Shown piece by piece: positions 8,775 through 17,984 of a DNA stretch of 64,000 bases. The translations under genes and the position numbers were made by a program. The stretch comes from Dysgonomonas sp. BGC7 (GTDB lineage Bacteria > Bacteroidota > Bacteroidia > Bacteroidales > Dysgonomonadaceae): the NCBI RefSeq assembly GCF_001261735.1, contig NZ_CVRP01000006.1, forward strand, positions 124,001 through 188,000, written 5' to 3'. Within the stretch, counting starts at the first letter, position 1. The number at the start of each line of letters is the position of its first letter. The notes below the pieces were generated by a model. That model was not told the origin of the DNA, did no database searches, and saw only the letters and a program-made list of their open reading frames with translations.

Positions 8775-9746
8775 TTAATAAGCTCTTTCTACAATATAGT
8801 CTAAAGCTACATTCAGTGCTTCACGTACTTCTGTGTCAGCTATAGTGGCTATTATCTTTTCAGACTCGGCTTTTAGTTCTTCTATCTTATGGTATGCATA
8901 ATCAATACCGCCATGATCTTTGGCGTAGCCTATCAGTTTTTGTATATTTTCGTCGGTATAGTTATATGAGAGTATAATGGACAGGAGGTCTTTTCTTTCC
9001 TCTTCGGGTGCTTCTCTGAGGGCATATAGTAGAGGTAAAGTTACTTTACCTTCACGGATGTCATTCCCTGTGGGTTTTCCGATAGAATCGGTAAAATAGT
9101 CGAATATATCATCCCGTAGCTGAAAACACAAACCCAGTAATTCTCCCAACTTGGAAAACATTGCTATAGCTTCTTCTGTAGCGTTCACGGATATAGCTCC
9201 CACCCGCATGCAAACAGACATAAGTGAAGCTGTTTTTTTCTTTATTACCTCAAAGTATTCTTTTTCGTCCAATATGAGTTCTTTCACCAGCGACAACTGG
9301 TTTAGCTCTCCCTCTGCCAAATCGCGGCCAAGATCCGATATATTGGATATGATATCGATGTTACCCGTCAATACACTTTTGATAAGGGCGGTAGATAGAA
9401 AATAGTCTCCTGCCAAAACTGCCATCTTGTTGTCGTATATAGCATTTAAGGAAGCCATGCCTCTTCTCATTTTCGACTCATCTACCACGTCGTCATGTAT
9501 AAGCGATGCTGTATGGAGAAGTTCTACTGTGACTGCCGAACTGTATGTCACATTATTTATCTCACCACAGGCCTTTGCCGCAAGGAGCAATAACGTCGGA
9601 CGAATTCTCTTTCCATCCGATTTCATTATATAATCTATGATTTCTTGAATTCTGGGATTATTACAGAAAATAGAATTTTTGTAATAATTATTGAAAATCT
9701 TTAGTTCTTCCTCTACAGGTTTAGCTATCAAAAGCTTTTTGTCCAT
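8775..9746 (-). CDS. Polyprenyl (all-trans) diphosphate synthase
   Basis: The enzyme condenses isopentenyl diphosphate onto an allylic diphosphate to make the long isoprenoid chain of menaquinone or a related carrier. The first Asp-rich motif is HDDVVDESKMRRG and the second is QLRDDIFDYF, each DDxxD. The GKRIRP motif for diphosphate binding is near residue 47. I place the start at ATG 9746 (323 aa, MDKKLLIAKPVEEEL) and not at the upstream ATG 9809. A TAAATTTG -7 box lies between them at 9774-9767. Product length (heptaprenyl or octaprenyl) cannot be read from sequence alone. It converges on cdsA. Confidence 0.9.
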   Translation of the reverse strand: MDKKLLIAKPVEEELKIFNNYYKNSIFCNNPRIQEIIDYIMKSDGKRIRPTLLLLAAKACGEINNVTYSSAVTVELLHTASLIHDDVVDESKMRRGMASLNAIYDNKMAVLAGDYFLSTALIKSVLTGNIDIISNISDLGRDLAEGELNQLSLVKELILDEKEYFEVIKKKTASLMSVCMRVGAISVNATEEAIAMFSKLGELLGLCFQLRDDIFDYFTDSIGKPTGNDIREGKVTLPLLYALREAPEEERKDLLSIILSYNYTDENIQKLIGYAKDHGGIDYAYHKIEELKAESEKIIATIADTEVREALNVALDYIVERAY

Positions 9747-9766
9747 ATCGTTATATTGTTGAAACG

Positions 9767-9774
9767 CAAATTTA
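9767..9774 (-). promoter_or_regulatory. -7 box (TAAATTTG) for polyprenyl synthase
   Basis: It lies between two in-frame ATGs and decides for the downstream one (9746). Confidence 0.6.
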
Positions 9775-9967
9775 AGAATAATTCGGCGTATACCATTATA
9801 TATTGCCAATTTTACATACCTCAGTCGTGCTTTTTATAGAATAATTAAACACTTTATAATTCTGTCTTCTTTTAAGTTTTGATTTTTAACTTTATCTCTT
9901 ATAAAAACAGAAATTGTATCTTTACAAATGAGGAATGATTATACAAAAATTAAAATAAATTAGACTA

Positions 9968-10525
9968 ATGGTAACAATTGTATTTAGCCATCCCTGGCAC
10001 GGTAGTTTCAATAAGGCAATACTGGATGTAATCTGCTCAACGCTCGATAAACAAAACAAGCCTTATGAAGTTATGGATTTGTACAAGGATAAATTCAATC
10101 CTGTTTTCTCAGAAGAAGAGCTTGCTGTATATAATCAGGGAAAGGCCCTCGATCCTTTAATAACAAGATATCAGAATATAATTAAGAACTCGGACGAAAT
10201 CGTGTTTATTTTTCCAAACTGGTGGAATACAATGCCTGCTATATTGAAAGGATTTTTCGATAAAGTTCTTCTTAAAGATTTTGCTTTCAATTATGAAGGA
10301 GGTTTCAATGCTCTGCTTTCGATAGAAAAGACCACAGTTATTACCACCTCCGAGCATCCAAGTCCCAATTTCAGGTTTGTAATAGAGAATTGCTTTATAG
10401 GAGACATGCTCAACCCCGTAGGGATCAAAAATGCCACATGGCTCAGTTGTGAGGGAACTTCGAAGGGCACAGATGGACAGAGAGGCGAGTTTCTACAGAA
10501 AGTAACAGATCATATTTCGGGATAA
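9968..10525 (+). CDS. NAD(P)H-dependent flavodoxin-fold oxidoreductase (quinone-reductase/KefF-like)
   Basis: The 185-residue protein begins MVTIVFSHPWHGSFNKAI, a flavodoxin-like phosphate loop. It continues with FIFPNWWNTMPAILKGFFDKVLLKDFAFNYE, the hallmark block of the Flavodoxin_2 family (NQO1, KefF, azoreductase-like). Such enzymes use FMN or FAD to pass electrons from NAD(P)H to quinones. It lacks a signal peptide and should be cytosolic. It is a single gene with 77 bp before the next one. There is an AT-rich promoter region but no clean -7 box. The physiological acceptor is unknown. Confidence 0.85.
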   Translation: MVTIVFSHPWHGSFNKAILDVICSTLDKQNKPYEVMDLYKDKFNPVFSEEELAVYNQGKALDPLITRYQNIIKNSDEIVFIFPNWWNTMPAILKGFFDKVLLKDFAFNYEGGFNALLSIEKTTVITTSEHPSPNFRFVIENCFIGDMLNPVGIKNATWLSCEGTSKGTDGQRGEFLQKVTDHISG

Positions 10526-10602
10526 TAATTTATTGTATATTGAGTGCAAAATAATTCTGACATTGAATATTTTATAAAATACAAACCCTAAATAACCAAG
10601 TT

Positions 10603-11058
10603 ATGCAAAAGAAAAATATCATTAATGGATTCATTGGCACTGTTGGTTTTCTTATCGTTGCTTTTATTGCTTTTTCTATAAGGTACGGATTGTCCTGGTG
10701 GATATCTACTGATAATGAGATGCTCATATTTTTCCCGATATGGGCTATTGGAGCATTTTATATAGGATATAGCGCTTCCGCTTATTATCATAGAAAAAAG
10801 GTATTGTTTTATACTGAGGAAAAAAATGTTGTAAAAGCAACTGAAAATTGGAAACTGTATAAGTGGTTTATGCTATCAAAGCTTCTAATTTCAGTGGCTA
10901 AGTTGTTTGCAATAATGACACCGTTCTATATCTTAGCTTATTTTGATGGCTCGAGAATACTAAAATCAAGTCCCCTTCTTATTCTTATTTTTGCTATAAT
11001 TGGTGTCTTTTGTTTTGTATTAAGCAAAGTGATACAAAGAGGTCGTCTCAACTTTTAA
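10603..11058 (+). CDS. Predicted four-helix inner-membrane protein, unknown family
   Basis: I do not recognise this 151-residue protein. It has four hydrophobic stretches, at about residues 7-30, 42-61, 90-112 and 124-142, with short charged loops, so it is likely an integral inner-membrane protein. The last five codons and the stop (from 11042) lie inside the left arm of an inverted-repeat element, so its C-terminal GRLNF was probably set by that insertion. It has no obvious functional partner; the neighbours are a flavodoxin-type reductase and, convergently, rsmE. Confidence 0.6.
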   Translation: MQKKNIINGFIGTVGFLIVAFIAFSIRYGLSWWISTDNEMLIFFPIWAIGAFYIGYSASAYYHRKKVLFYTEEKNVVKATENWKLYKWFMLSKLLISVAKLFAIMTPFYILAYFDGSRILKSSPLLILIFAIIGVFCFVLSKVIQRGRLNF

Positions 11059-11193
11059 TTTAAACCACAGAGTAGAAGGAGTAACGCGGAGTTCTCTCAT
11101 TTTTAGATGAAAACACCATAGTATAAAGGTATACATTTTCGAATAATGAACTCCTTTGCCCTCTTCTTATTCTGTGTTTTAAAAGTCAAGATC
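11042..11193. repeat. Inverted-repeat (MITE-like) element, copy 1
   Basis: The 152 bp element has imperfect inverted arms of about 45 bp. The left arm (11042-11093) carries GTCGTCTCAACTTTT, then AACCACAGAGTA, then CGCGGAGTTC. The right arm (11148-11193) is a diverged reverse complement of the same motifs (GAACTCC near 11148, TTCTGTGTTTTAAAAG near 11170). The same arms in the same order form the element at 37601-37754. There is no open reading frame inside. The left arm overlaps the 3' end of the upstream gene. Confidence 0.7.
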
Positions 11194-11247
11194 AACTCAA
11201 AGATCAAAGAAGTCTTTTACAGAAAAAATATTAAGTATCAAAAATTG

Positions 11248-11952
11248 TTACCAGTTCAGGACATGTATTGCATGGCAGGCAGCTAAGGCTGCTGTCTCTG
11301 TACGGAGGCGGCTTTCGCCAAGCGATATTGGCTGAAAACCATTGCTCAAAGCCATTTCCACTTCTTTCTCTGAGAAATCTCCTTCGGGGCCAATGAGTAT
11401 CAGAGCATTTTCTCCTTTGTTATATACTTCTTTCAGAAGCTTTTTTTCGTGCGGGTAGCAGTGGGCGATGAATTTTTTGCCTTCAAATTTTTGTCCGATG
11501 AAATGGGTGAAAGTCTGCATGTCGTTCAGTTCGGGAAGCAGTGCTTTCTGAGACTGTTTCATCGCCGAGACAAGTATTTTTTCTATTCTCTGAGGCTTTA
11601 TCTCCTTTCTTTCCGAATGTTGGCAAAGAATAGGAGACAGGCAGTCGATTCCTATCTCTGTTGCTTTTTCGGCAAACCATTCTACTCTGTCCATATTCTT
11701 AGTTGGGGCAAAGGCTATTTGCAGGTTAAAGTCCCATCCTTTAGGTTCTTTTATTGCTTCCAATATGTTTACAATGCAATGTTTCGGGTTTGCCTGTATA
11801 ATCTCTGCATCGTAAAAATACCCCTTTCCATCGGTTAAGAATACTTTATCACCTTCTTTTTTTCGCAATACCTTGATGCAATGCTGAGCTTCTTCGGTTG
11901 GCAATTCGGTATTGCTCAGAATATCGGGCGTGAAAAATATAGTCTGTTCCAT
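11248..11952 (-). CDS. rsmE: 16S rRNA (uracil1498-N3)-methyltransferase RsmE
   Basis: The 234-residue protein is of the SPOUT class. The N-terminal part (residues 1-70) has the PUA-like HCIKVLRKKEGDKVFLTDGKG region. The C-terminal knot has ILIGPEGDFSEKEVE and SLGESRLRTETAALAACH, the family signature that binds SAM. It methylates U1498 of 16S rRNA. The gene is the last of a minus-strand unit and its start is 1 bp from the stop of the preceding gene. It converges on the 11.1 kb inverted-repeat element. Confidence 0.95.
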   Translation of the reverse strand: MEQTIFFTPDILSNTELPTEEAQHCIKVLRKKEGDKVFLTDGKGYFYDAEIIQANPKHCIVNILEAIKEPKGWDFNLQIAFAPTKNMDRVEWFAEKATEIGIDCLSPILCQHSERKEIKPQRIEKILVSAMKQSQKALLPELNDMQTFTHFIGQKFEGKKFIAHCYPHEKKLLKEVYNKGENALILIGPEGDFSEKEVEMALSNGFQPISLGESRLRTETAALAACHAIHVLNW

Positions 11953-11953
11953 A

Positions 11954-13042
11954 TCAGATGGTTTTATTCAGCCATTTGTCTATCTCTGCCGCAGATAATA
12001 CTCTCGTCACTTCTATTTCGGCTTTCAGGTTTCTGAAAGTTCGTTGTACTTTGCTGCTTCTGCTATATGGCGCTTTGCCCAACAAAATAATGCGGTAGCC
12101 ATCGTAAAACGAAATATCATCAGGTTTCCCCTCCGACCATATCCATGTGCTTTGTATATCTTGAGAAAGGGATGGTTTTTCTTTTCCTTTTACCTGCGAC
12201 TCCCAGTCGGGTAGGCTGCACAGTTCCAGATTGTACATATTCCATCGGCTCTCTATCGACCTTTCAGAAGTTTGATCGCCTGTTCCGTTAATTATGCTGA
12301 GGTCTTCTTCGCTTATCAGGCTTTTGCCATCGTTAAGCAAGGGTATGCTCATCAGTAAATGCTGAAGCTGATAATTGTCGGATATTCCGTTTATCTTTCC
12401 TGCAAAACCAATCTCTTTGTCTATATCTATTACAATTATTTGCTCATCGAACAGAACCGAGAAAAGAGTGTCGATCCAATAACATCCCTGATTGAAACGG
12501 CCTACATATGCTACCCTCTCTCCAAGCTTTTCTTTGGCTTCATAGAAGTTCTCTTTGTTGATGCTAAAAAGAGAGATGGCGGCGGCATAAAATTTATCCA
12601 AAGACGTTACTGCATTGTAAACCTCGGTGCTGATCGTTTCTTTATCATTTATCAGATCGGCAAATATCTGATCTATCTTATTGTCTCTGTCCTCGTCCGT
12701 TTCGTCAATCGTTCTTATCTGAGAAAAGAACATGTCATAGAAAGGTTTAGACGTATCTAACAGTCTAATGTATAAATTTATTAAGTCATCTAAGATCGCA
12801 TTGTCTGGAAATCCTCTTTCTACCAGATACCCGCAGATAGTAGAAGCAAGGGAGGCTCTTTCCATGTCGGGTAGGGAAGTAAGAGCAAAAACACGCTTCA
12901 TGAAATGGCTCACCTCCTCTTCGTTGCTATTAGGCAACAGCCCAAAGCAAGCCTGTAGAGAAGAATTCACCTCTTCGTTCGAAGACATAACATCTGACAT
13001 AACCCTTACAAGGTTATCCGTTTCATTCTGTAATGTTTGCAT
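11954..13042 (-). CDS. Conserved-looking hypothetical protein, no recognised domain
   Basis: The 362-residue, acidic, soluble-looking protein has no signal peptide or membrane segment. The N-terminal 200 residues appear mostly helical. Residues 190-240 have a hydrophobic beta pattern (QIIVIDIDKEIGFAGKI). The last 60 residues are more basic. I see no catalytic motif and name no family. It is tightly packed between xpt (12 bp gap) and rsmE (1 bp gap) and probably translated as part of that mRNA, which links it loosely to purine salvage or ribosome maturation. Confidence 0.7.
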   Translation of the reverse strand: MQTLQNETDNLVRVMSDVMSSNEEVNSSLQACFGLLPNSNEEEVSHFMKRVFALTSLPDMERASLASTICGYLVERGFPDNAILDDLINLYIRLLDTSKPFYDMFFSQIRTIDETDEDRDNKIDQIFADLINDKETISTEVYNAVTSLDKFYAAAISLFSINKENFYEAKEKLGERVAYVGRFNQGCYWIDTLFSVLFDEQIIVIDIDKEIGFAGKINGISDNYQLQHLLMSIPLLNDGKSLISEEDLSIINGTGDQTSERSIESRWNMYNLELCSLPDWESQVKGKEKPSLSQDIQSTWIWSEGKPDDISFYDGYRIILLGKAPYSRSSKVQRTFRNLKAEIEVTRVLSAAEIDKWLNKTI

Positions 13043-13054
13043 AAACAGCGAGTT

Positions 13055-13624
13055 TTAGTCTTCAAAGATAATCTTATTCTCTCCCAGTTCTTTTATTTTA
13101 GCTAAAGATTCTACCCGAATGTCTAGTTCGCGCAATCGTCCGCCACCATCCTGAAAGCTTTTTTCGATAATAAATCCCATGCCATACAGTTCGGCACCGG
13201 CTTCTTTTATCAGATTATAGATGCCTATAGCCGCATTTCCGTTGGCAAGGAAATCGTCGATGAAAACAACCTTATCGTTAGAATTAAGAAAGTCTTTGCT
13301 CACACATATTGTGTAATCCTTGTCTTTGGTAAAAGAGTGGGCAACGGTAGAAACCATATTTACCATTGTCTTAGGTACAGCCTTTTTGACAAATACAACA
13401 GGTAGTTCGAGGAGGTAGCCCAACATTATCGCAGGGGCTATTCCACTGGCTTCTATCGTTATTATTTTATTTATCGGTAAGTTCCCGAATCTACGAACAA
13501 ATTCGACTCCTATCGATTTCATCAGGATGGGATCCATCTGGTGATTGATAAAACTGTCTACTTTCAGTATTCCTCCATCAAAGCTTTTTCCATCTTTTAG
13601 GATACGGTCTTTCAGTAACTTCAT
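13055..13624 (-). CDS. xpt: Xanthine phosphoribosyltransferase
   Basis: The 189-residue protein has [24 protein letters not shown] near residues 43-67. The PRPP-binding loop [13 protein letters not shown] (residues about 128-140) is of the xanthine type (Xpt of Bacillus). It converts xanthine plus PRPP to XMP, which guaA (at 36-37 kb) then aminates to GMP. The gene directly follows the xanthine/uracil permease (12 bp gap), a logical uptake-plus-salvage pair. No purine riboswitch core is visible upstream of the unit. Confidence 0.93.
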   Translation of the reverse strand: MKLLKDRILKDGKSFDGGILKVDSFINHQMDPILMKSIGVEFVRRFGNLPINKIITIEASGIAPAIMLGYLLELPVVFVKKAVPKTMVNMVSTVAHSFTKDKDYTICVSKDFLNSNDKVVFIDDFLANGNAAIGIYNLIKEAGAELYGMGFIIEKSFQDGGGRLRELDIRVESLAKIKELGENKIIFED

Positions 13625-13636
13625 ATAAGTGAGATT

Positions 13637-15019
13637 TTAATCTTTAATTCTGATAATTATATTGGCTATAATAGCAACTACACCACCTGTGGTAATTCCC
13701 GATGAGAAGATACCTTTTATGGTAGTAGGCATTTGTGAGAGAATGTCAGGAACAAGCTCTACTCCTAGCCCGCACGCAAAACTTACAGCCAGTACCAGAA
13801 TTGCTTTACGATCTATATCTTGCGATGCGATGATACGCACACCCGATGCTGCAACAGTACCGAACATCAGTAATGTAGCTCCACCTAAAACAGGTTCAGG
13901 TATGATGGAGAACAGACCTCCGATGAATGGAAAAGCACTAAGGATAACCAAAAATGCAGCAATATAATATCCTACTCTGCGGCTGGCAACTCCCGTCAGT
14001 TGGATAAGTCCGTTGTTTTGGGCAAAAATAGAATTGGGAAAAGAGTTAAGTACTCCGGCTATTGTAGAATTTATTCCATCGGCAAGAACACCTCCCTGCA
14101 CACGCTTCATAAATTTAGGCCCTTCTATCGGTTCACCACCGATCATAGAGTTTGCTGTGATGTCTCCGTATGCTTCGATAGAAGTTATGAAGTATATAAG
14201 GGCAACAGCGATAAAGGCAGACAAGTCGAAGCCTAGTCCATATTTGAATGGTTGAGGAATTGTAATTGAGCCTATCTCTCCCATATTGCTGAAGTCGAGC
14301 CATCCCATGAAGTAAGAAACGACATAGCCTATCACAAGGCCTATTATAATGGAACTCATACGTATATACTTATTCCGTATGCTATTCAGTATGAGGATAG
14401 ATCCGAGTACAAGTGCCGCCAGTCCCAGGTTTTGCATACTGCCGAAAGATCTTTCACCTTCTGCTCCCATAGCTACAAAACCTCCTCCGCACGATATTAT
14501 TGCTACTTTGATAAGTGACAAACCTATCATAGTAACCACAATACCCGATACCAGTGGGGTTATAATCTTTTTGGTGTACTTAAGCAGGCGGCTAACTATC
14601 ATCTCTACCGGCGATGCTGCAATACATACCCCGAATATGGCGGCCAGAATAGCTGCTTCACCCATATCTCCTTTTGCGGCAAAGCTTGCTGTAAGAGCAC
14701 CTATAAAAGAGAAGCTTGTTCCTTGAATACACAACAATCCGCATCCGACAGGGCCAAAACGGCGACATTGTATAAATGTAGAAATACCCGAAGCTAATAA
14801 CGCCATAGATACAAGGAATCCTGTAGTTTCAGCAGTGAAGTTCAGTGTTTTTGCTATTATCAGCGGTGGGGTTATTATTGCCACAAAAATAGCCAATAGA
14901 TGCTGTAGGCCAGCAAAGGCTGCCTCTCGGAAAGGAGGTTTGTCTTCTATCTGATAGATTAGATCTGTCTTTCTGATCGGTTGTATTATTTCATCCGCCT
15001 CTTTTTCTGAAACCTGCAT
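13637..15019 (-). CDS. Nucleobase:cation symporter-2 permease (xanthine/uracil family)
   Basis: The 460-residue membrane protein has about 12-14 hydrophobic segments. The NCS2 signature is QNNGLIQLTGVASR near residue 326. The conserved FREA-GLQHLLAIF start of helix 1 lies near residues 30-45. Family members import xanthine, uric acid or uracil with protons. The downstream xpt makes xanthine the likely substrate. It is the second gene of the minus-strand unit starting with the DUF2625 gene (21 bp gap). Confidence 0.92.
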   Translation of the reverse strand: MQVSEKEADEIIQPIRKTDLIYQIEDKPPFREAAFAGLQHLLAIFVAIITPPLIIAKTLNFTAETTGFLVSMALLASGISTFIQCRRFGPVGCGLLCIQGTSFSFIGALTASFAAKGDMGEAAILAAIFGVCIAASPVEMIVSRLLKYTKKIITPLVSGIVVTMIGLSLIKVAIISCGGGFVAMGAEGERSFGSMQNLGLAALVLGSILILNSIRNKYIRMSSIIIGLVIGYVVSYFMGWLDFSNMGEIGSITIPQPFKYGLGFDLSAFIAVALIYFITSIEAYGDITANSMIGGEPIEGPKFMKRVQGGVLADGINSTIAGVLNSFPNSIFAQNNGLIQLTGVASRRVGYYIAAFLVILSAFPFIGGLFSIIPEPVLGGATLLMFGTVAASGVRIIASQDIDRKAILVLAVSFACGLGVELVPDILSQMPTTIKGIFSSGITTGGVVAIIANIIIRIKD

Positions 15020-15040
15020 AAGTGTGATTGTATTTATATA

Positions 15041-15709
15041 TTAAAATAATGAATCTTTCATTTCCATATTGAAGCTGTACACTTCTTCTATAGCTATCGC
15101 TTTTCGCGAGACGGTGTTTATATCCGCACCTTCTTTTGTCCAAAGGAAAGGTACAAAACTGTAAGCATAATCGGCGGGAAAGTCTTTTGCATCTTCTTGC
15201 CAGTTTTGCCAGCGTAAGCCTGCATAAAACTCATTCATGTCTGTTTCGAAACAAAAAAGAAGAAACTGGCTGTATCCCATGTTCATCGGAAGCCATTTCA
15301 GCGACTCGGGGGCAAAGTAATACATATTGCCTGCATCTTGTCCCAGCATGCCGCCATTGATGGCAAAAAGCCCACCAAGCATATCGTCTGCCACAAGAAG
15401 ATATGGGGCAGGTTCTCCAAATTCAGAAAATGTTTTTCCTTTATTCCAGTCGGGAAGGGTTCTTTTTATCTGTTCCGATCCGGAGCCCAGTATTCTGATC
15501 CATCCATGATCGATCAGCAGACCTCCTGTTTCGTAGACTATTGCTCCCATCAGGGAACGTGTGGTAACTTGTGTTTTCAGCAGAGACTCTTGAGCCCGTT
15601 TTGGTTCGCAAGGTAAAATTTCTACCTTGTTCTTGGCCATATCTATCCATTCTTTTATAACAGGCCAGCCGGGATCTTCTTTGTTAACTAGCTCCTCGAG
15701 TGTACGCAT
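15041..15709 (-). CDS. DUF2625 domain protein
   Basis: The 222-residue protein matches DUF2625: MRTLEELVNKEDPGWP, LMGAIVYETGGLLIDHGWIRILGSGS, GMLGQDAGNMYYFAPESLKWL and FYAGLRWQNW, the last being a distinctive Trp-rich block. Function is unknown. Members often occur alone and look cytosolic. A TAGTTTTG -7 box at 15743-15736 lies just upstream, so this appears to be the first gene of the unit with permease, xpt, the unknown gene and rsmE. Whether it has any part in purine uptake is open. Confidence 0.85.
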   Translation of the reverse strand: MRTLEELVNKEDPGWPVIKEWIDMAKNKVEILPCEPKRAQESLLKTQVTTRSLMGAIVYETGGLLIDHGWIRILGSGSEQIKRTLPDWNKGKTFSEFGEPAPYLLVADDMLGGLFAINGGMLGQDAGNMYYFAPESLKWLPMNMGYSQFLLFCFETDMNEFYAGLRWQNWQEDAKDFPADYAYSFVPFLWTKEGADINTVSRKAIAIEEVYSFNMEMKDSLF

Positions 15710-15735
15710 TGGTACATGCTTTTTTAAATAAAGTG

Positions 15736-15743
15736 CAAAACTA
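15736..15743 (-). promoter_or_regulatory. -7 box (TAGTTTTG) for the DUF2625-permease-xpt unit
   Basis: It lies 26 nt before ATG 15709 and is the only clean box upstream of the five-gene unit. Confidence 0.55.
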
Positions 15744-15852
15744 CAACAATTATAGGGAAGAGAGAAAAGAATTGAGGAAAGAATAAATTAAAAAACACAG
15801 AATGAATTTCTTTCCGGTAACCACAAGAGTTACCCCTATAATGATGTAATTA

Positions 15853-16644
15853 TTAAGAGAACATTGTTTCGCCGCTATAGAAGTCGTTGATTTGTTTGCA
15901 TACAAATATTTGTTTCTCCGATTTATCTTCAAATACTTCTTCTTTAAATCCTCCAAACTTATGAGTAATTTTAAATCCATTAATGCTTAAATATGTATCT
16001 AGCTCTTTTGGAAAAAACAGGCGCATATCCAGACTTTGAGTAGAATCAAATTTTCCGTTTATATAAAAATGCCATTTTATACGATTGATCTGAGTTTTGT
16101 TTTCATAGATCATTGTCTGTTTTATAACAACATTTCTTCCATCTTTAGTCGTATATTCAGCAATAACTTTTTCCTCTTTTTCTGAATCTACGATATAGTG
16201 AATATTAGGATTGAAACAATCGAATATGAAATATCCATTTTTCTTTAGATGTTTCTTTACTCTTGTTAATACATTAAAGAAATCTTGATTAGTATATAAA
16301 TGATGAATAGAATTAAATGGAATAAAAATTATATCATAAACCTCTGGCAGGTCTAACGTTCTTATGTCTGATTTAATAAACTTTATAGGAAGATCTAATC
16401 TATTTGCTTTTTCTTCGGCTTGTTTCAGCATCGATGTATTGTTGTCTACGCCAATGATATCACATCCTTCTTGTGCAAGAGGAATCGTAAGTCTGCCTGT
16501 GCCACAACACAATTCAAGGATTTTACCTTTCTTCTCTTTTTTGAGCCAATGTGAATAAAATGGTAGATCAGCTATTTCTGTATTCATGCCATCATAGATG
16601 CTACCATCGTAAATTAATTCGCCTACTTTATATTTCTCTTCCAT
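15853..16644 (-). CDS. Class I SAM-dependent methyltransferase
   Basis: With the start at ATG 16644 the protein is 263 residues ([21 protein letters not shown]). Motif I is [16 protein letters not shown] and the acidic end of strand 2 is DIIGVDNN. Motif IV is [13 protein letters not shown] and the post-I region is typical of methyltransferase domain 25 proteins. The substrate is unknown. The frame is open further upstream to 16698 but would add a hydrophobic leader (LVFLLAIIN) not expected in this family. It is transcribed away from purC. Confidence 0.85.
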   Translation of the reverse strand: MEEKYKVGELIYDGSIYDGMNTEIADLPFYSHWLKKEKKGKILELCCGTGRLTIPLAQEGCDIIGVDNNTSMLKQAEEKANRLDLPIKFIKSDIRTLDLPEVYDIIFIPFNSIHHLYTNQDFFNVLTRVKKHLKKNGYFIFDCFNPNIHYIVDSEKEEKVIAEYTTKDGRNVVIKQTMIYENKTQINRIKWHFYINGKFDSTQSLDMRLFFPKELDTYLSINGFKITHKFGGFKEEVFEDKSEKQIFVCKQINDFYSGETMFS

Positions 16645-16875
16645 ATATGAGTTTATTATCGCCAATAAAAATACTAAATATCTGGATAACAGCCACAATC
16701 TTCTCTCGAAACTGTTACCTTTTATTTTTTTTGATATTTGTATTTATAGAGACGCTCTATAAGAATAGTGTCACATACAATTTAGAATATTGGTGTTATC
16801 TGATTAGACGGAATATTTTGAAGTGTTTGTTTCAGGTCTTTTCCTTTTCTTATTGTATTTTTATCAACTTTAGCG

Positions 16876-16883
16876 TAACTTTG
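16876..16883 (+). promoter_or_regulatory. -7 box (TAACTTTG) for purC
   Basis: It lies 45 nt before ATG 16929 and supports the short purC start. Confidence 0.55.
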
Positions 16884-16928
16884 AGACTACTTTTTTGTTA
16901 TAAGGTAAAACAAATTGCAATATATAAA

Positions 16929-17873
16929 ATGAAGAATACTTTAGTCAGAACAGATTTTAATTTCGCAGGACAAACAAATGTTTATCACGGTAAAGTAAGG
17001 GATGTTTATTCAATAGAAAATGACTTGCTGGTAATGATAGCAACAGACCGTATTTCGGCATTCGATGTTGTATTGCCTCAGGGCATTCCTTACAAGGGAC
17101 AAGTTTTGAACCAAATTGCTGCAAAGTTTCTGGATGCAACATCCGACATAGTTCCCAATTGGAAACTGGCAACACCCGACCCGATGGTAACAGCAGGTTT
17201 GCGTTGCGAACCATATAAAGTGGAAATGGTGATTCGTGGCTATCTTACCGGGAGTGCATGGCGCGAATACAAAGCCGGAGCGAGAGTTCTTTGCGGTGTT
17301 TCTCTTCCGGATGGAATGAAAGAAAATGAGAAATTTCCGGCTCCTATTATAACTCCGACAACAAAAGCGGATGAAGGGCACGATGAAAACATCTCGAAAG
17401 AAGAGATAATAGCACAAGGTCTGGTTAGCAAGGAAGAGTACGAACAACTGGAGAAATATACATACGCTTTGTTTCAGAGAGGAACAGAAATGGCTGCGCA
17501 AAAGAATTTGATTCTTGTAGACACAAAGTATGAGTTCGGTAAGAAAGATGGAAAGATTTATCTTATTGATGAAATTCATACACCCGATTCGTCTCGTTAT
17601 TTCTATGCCGATACCTACAGCGAATTATTCGAAAAAGGAGAAGAGCAACGTCAGCTGTCTAAAGAGTTTGTCCGCAAATGGCTGATGGAAAATGGTTTTC
17701 AGGGAAAAGACGGACAGGCTGTTCCTGAAATGACCGAAGAGTATTGCAACAGTGTTTCGGAACGTTACATAGAACTTTATGAAAAAATAGTAGGTGAAAA
17801 GTTCGTGAAGGCAGACGTGAGTAATGTTGCTGCGCGTATAGAGAAAAATATTAATGAATATTTGAAAAAATAA
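16929..17873 (+). CDS. purC: SAICAR synthase (phosphoribosylaminoimidazole-succinocarboxamide synthase)
   Basis: The 314-residue protein joins aspartate to CAIR in purine synthesis. Signature blocks are [11 protein letters not shown] (residues about 18-28), [37 protein letters not shown] and [16 protein letters not shown]. The length matches the long bacterial/yeast-like form. The frame runs open upstream to 16551, but ATG 16929 gives the family N-terminus. A TAACTTTG -7 box at 16876-16883 lies between the two. Confidence 0.95.
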   Translation: MKNTLVRTDFNFAGQTNVYHGKVRDVYSIENDLLVMIATDRISAFDVVLPQGIPYKGQVLNQIAAKFLDATSDIVPNWKLATPDPMVTAGLRCEPYKVEMVIRGYLTGSAWREYKAGARVLCGVSLPDGMKENEKFPAPIITPTTKADEGHDENISKEEIIAQGLVSKEEYEQLEKYTYALFQRGTEMAAQKNLILVDTKYEFGKKDGKIYLIDEIHTPDSSRYFYADTYSELFEKGEEQRQLSKEFVRKWLMENGFQGKDGQAVPEMTEEYCNSVSERYIELYEKIVGEKFVKADVSNVAARIEKNINEYLKK

Positions 17874-17878
17874 TCTGC

Positions 17879-17927
17879 TGTTAGTAACTACTCTGTAGGA
17901 TGTCTTCGTGCAGAGTAGCGGCTAACA
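17879..17927 (+). other. Interrupted inverted repeat between purC and the zeta-like gene
   Basis: TGTTAG + CTACTCTG (17879-17895) pairs with CAGAGTAG + CTAACA (17911-17927), with 3-nt bulges on each side. No T-run follows. It shares CAGAGTAGC with the arms of the inverted-repeat elements. Confidence 0.5.
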
Positions 17928-17984
17928 TACATGACCAGAGGCAAATTTTATAAACCTATAGAAGAATATTAGAGACTAAACGAT

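Noticed and set aside
15710-15852. Purine riboswitch before the permease-xpt unit
   Set aside because: No conserved purine-aptamer core or paired P1-P3 stems could be found around the promoter.
17874-17984. Possible antitoxin gene before the zeta-like gene
   Set aside because: The only ATG frame is about 17 codons, too short and without a DNA-binding or toxin-binding pattern.
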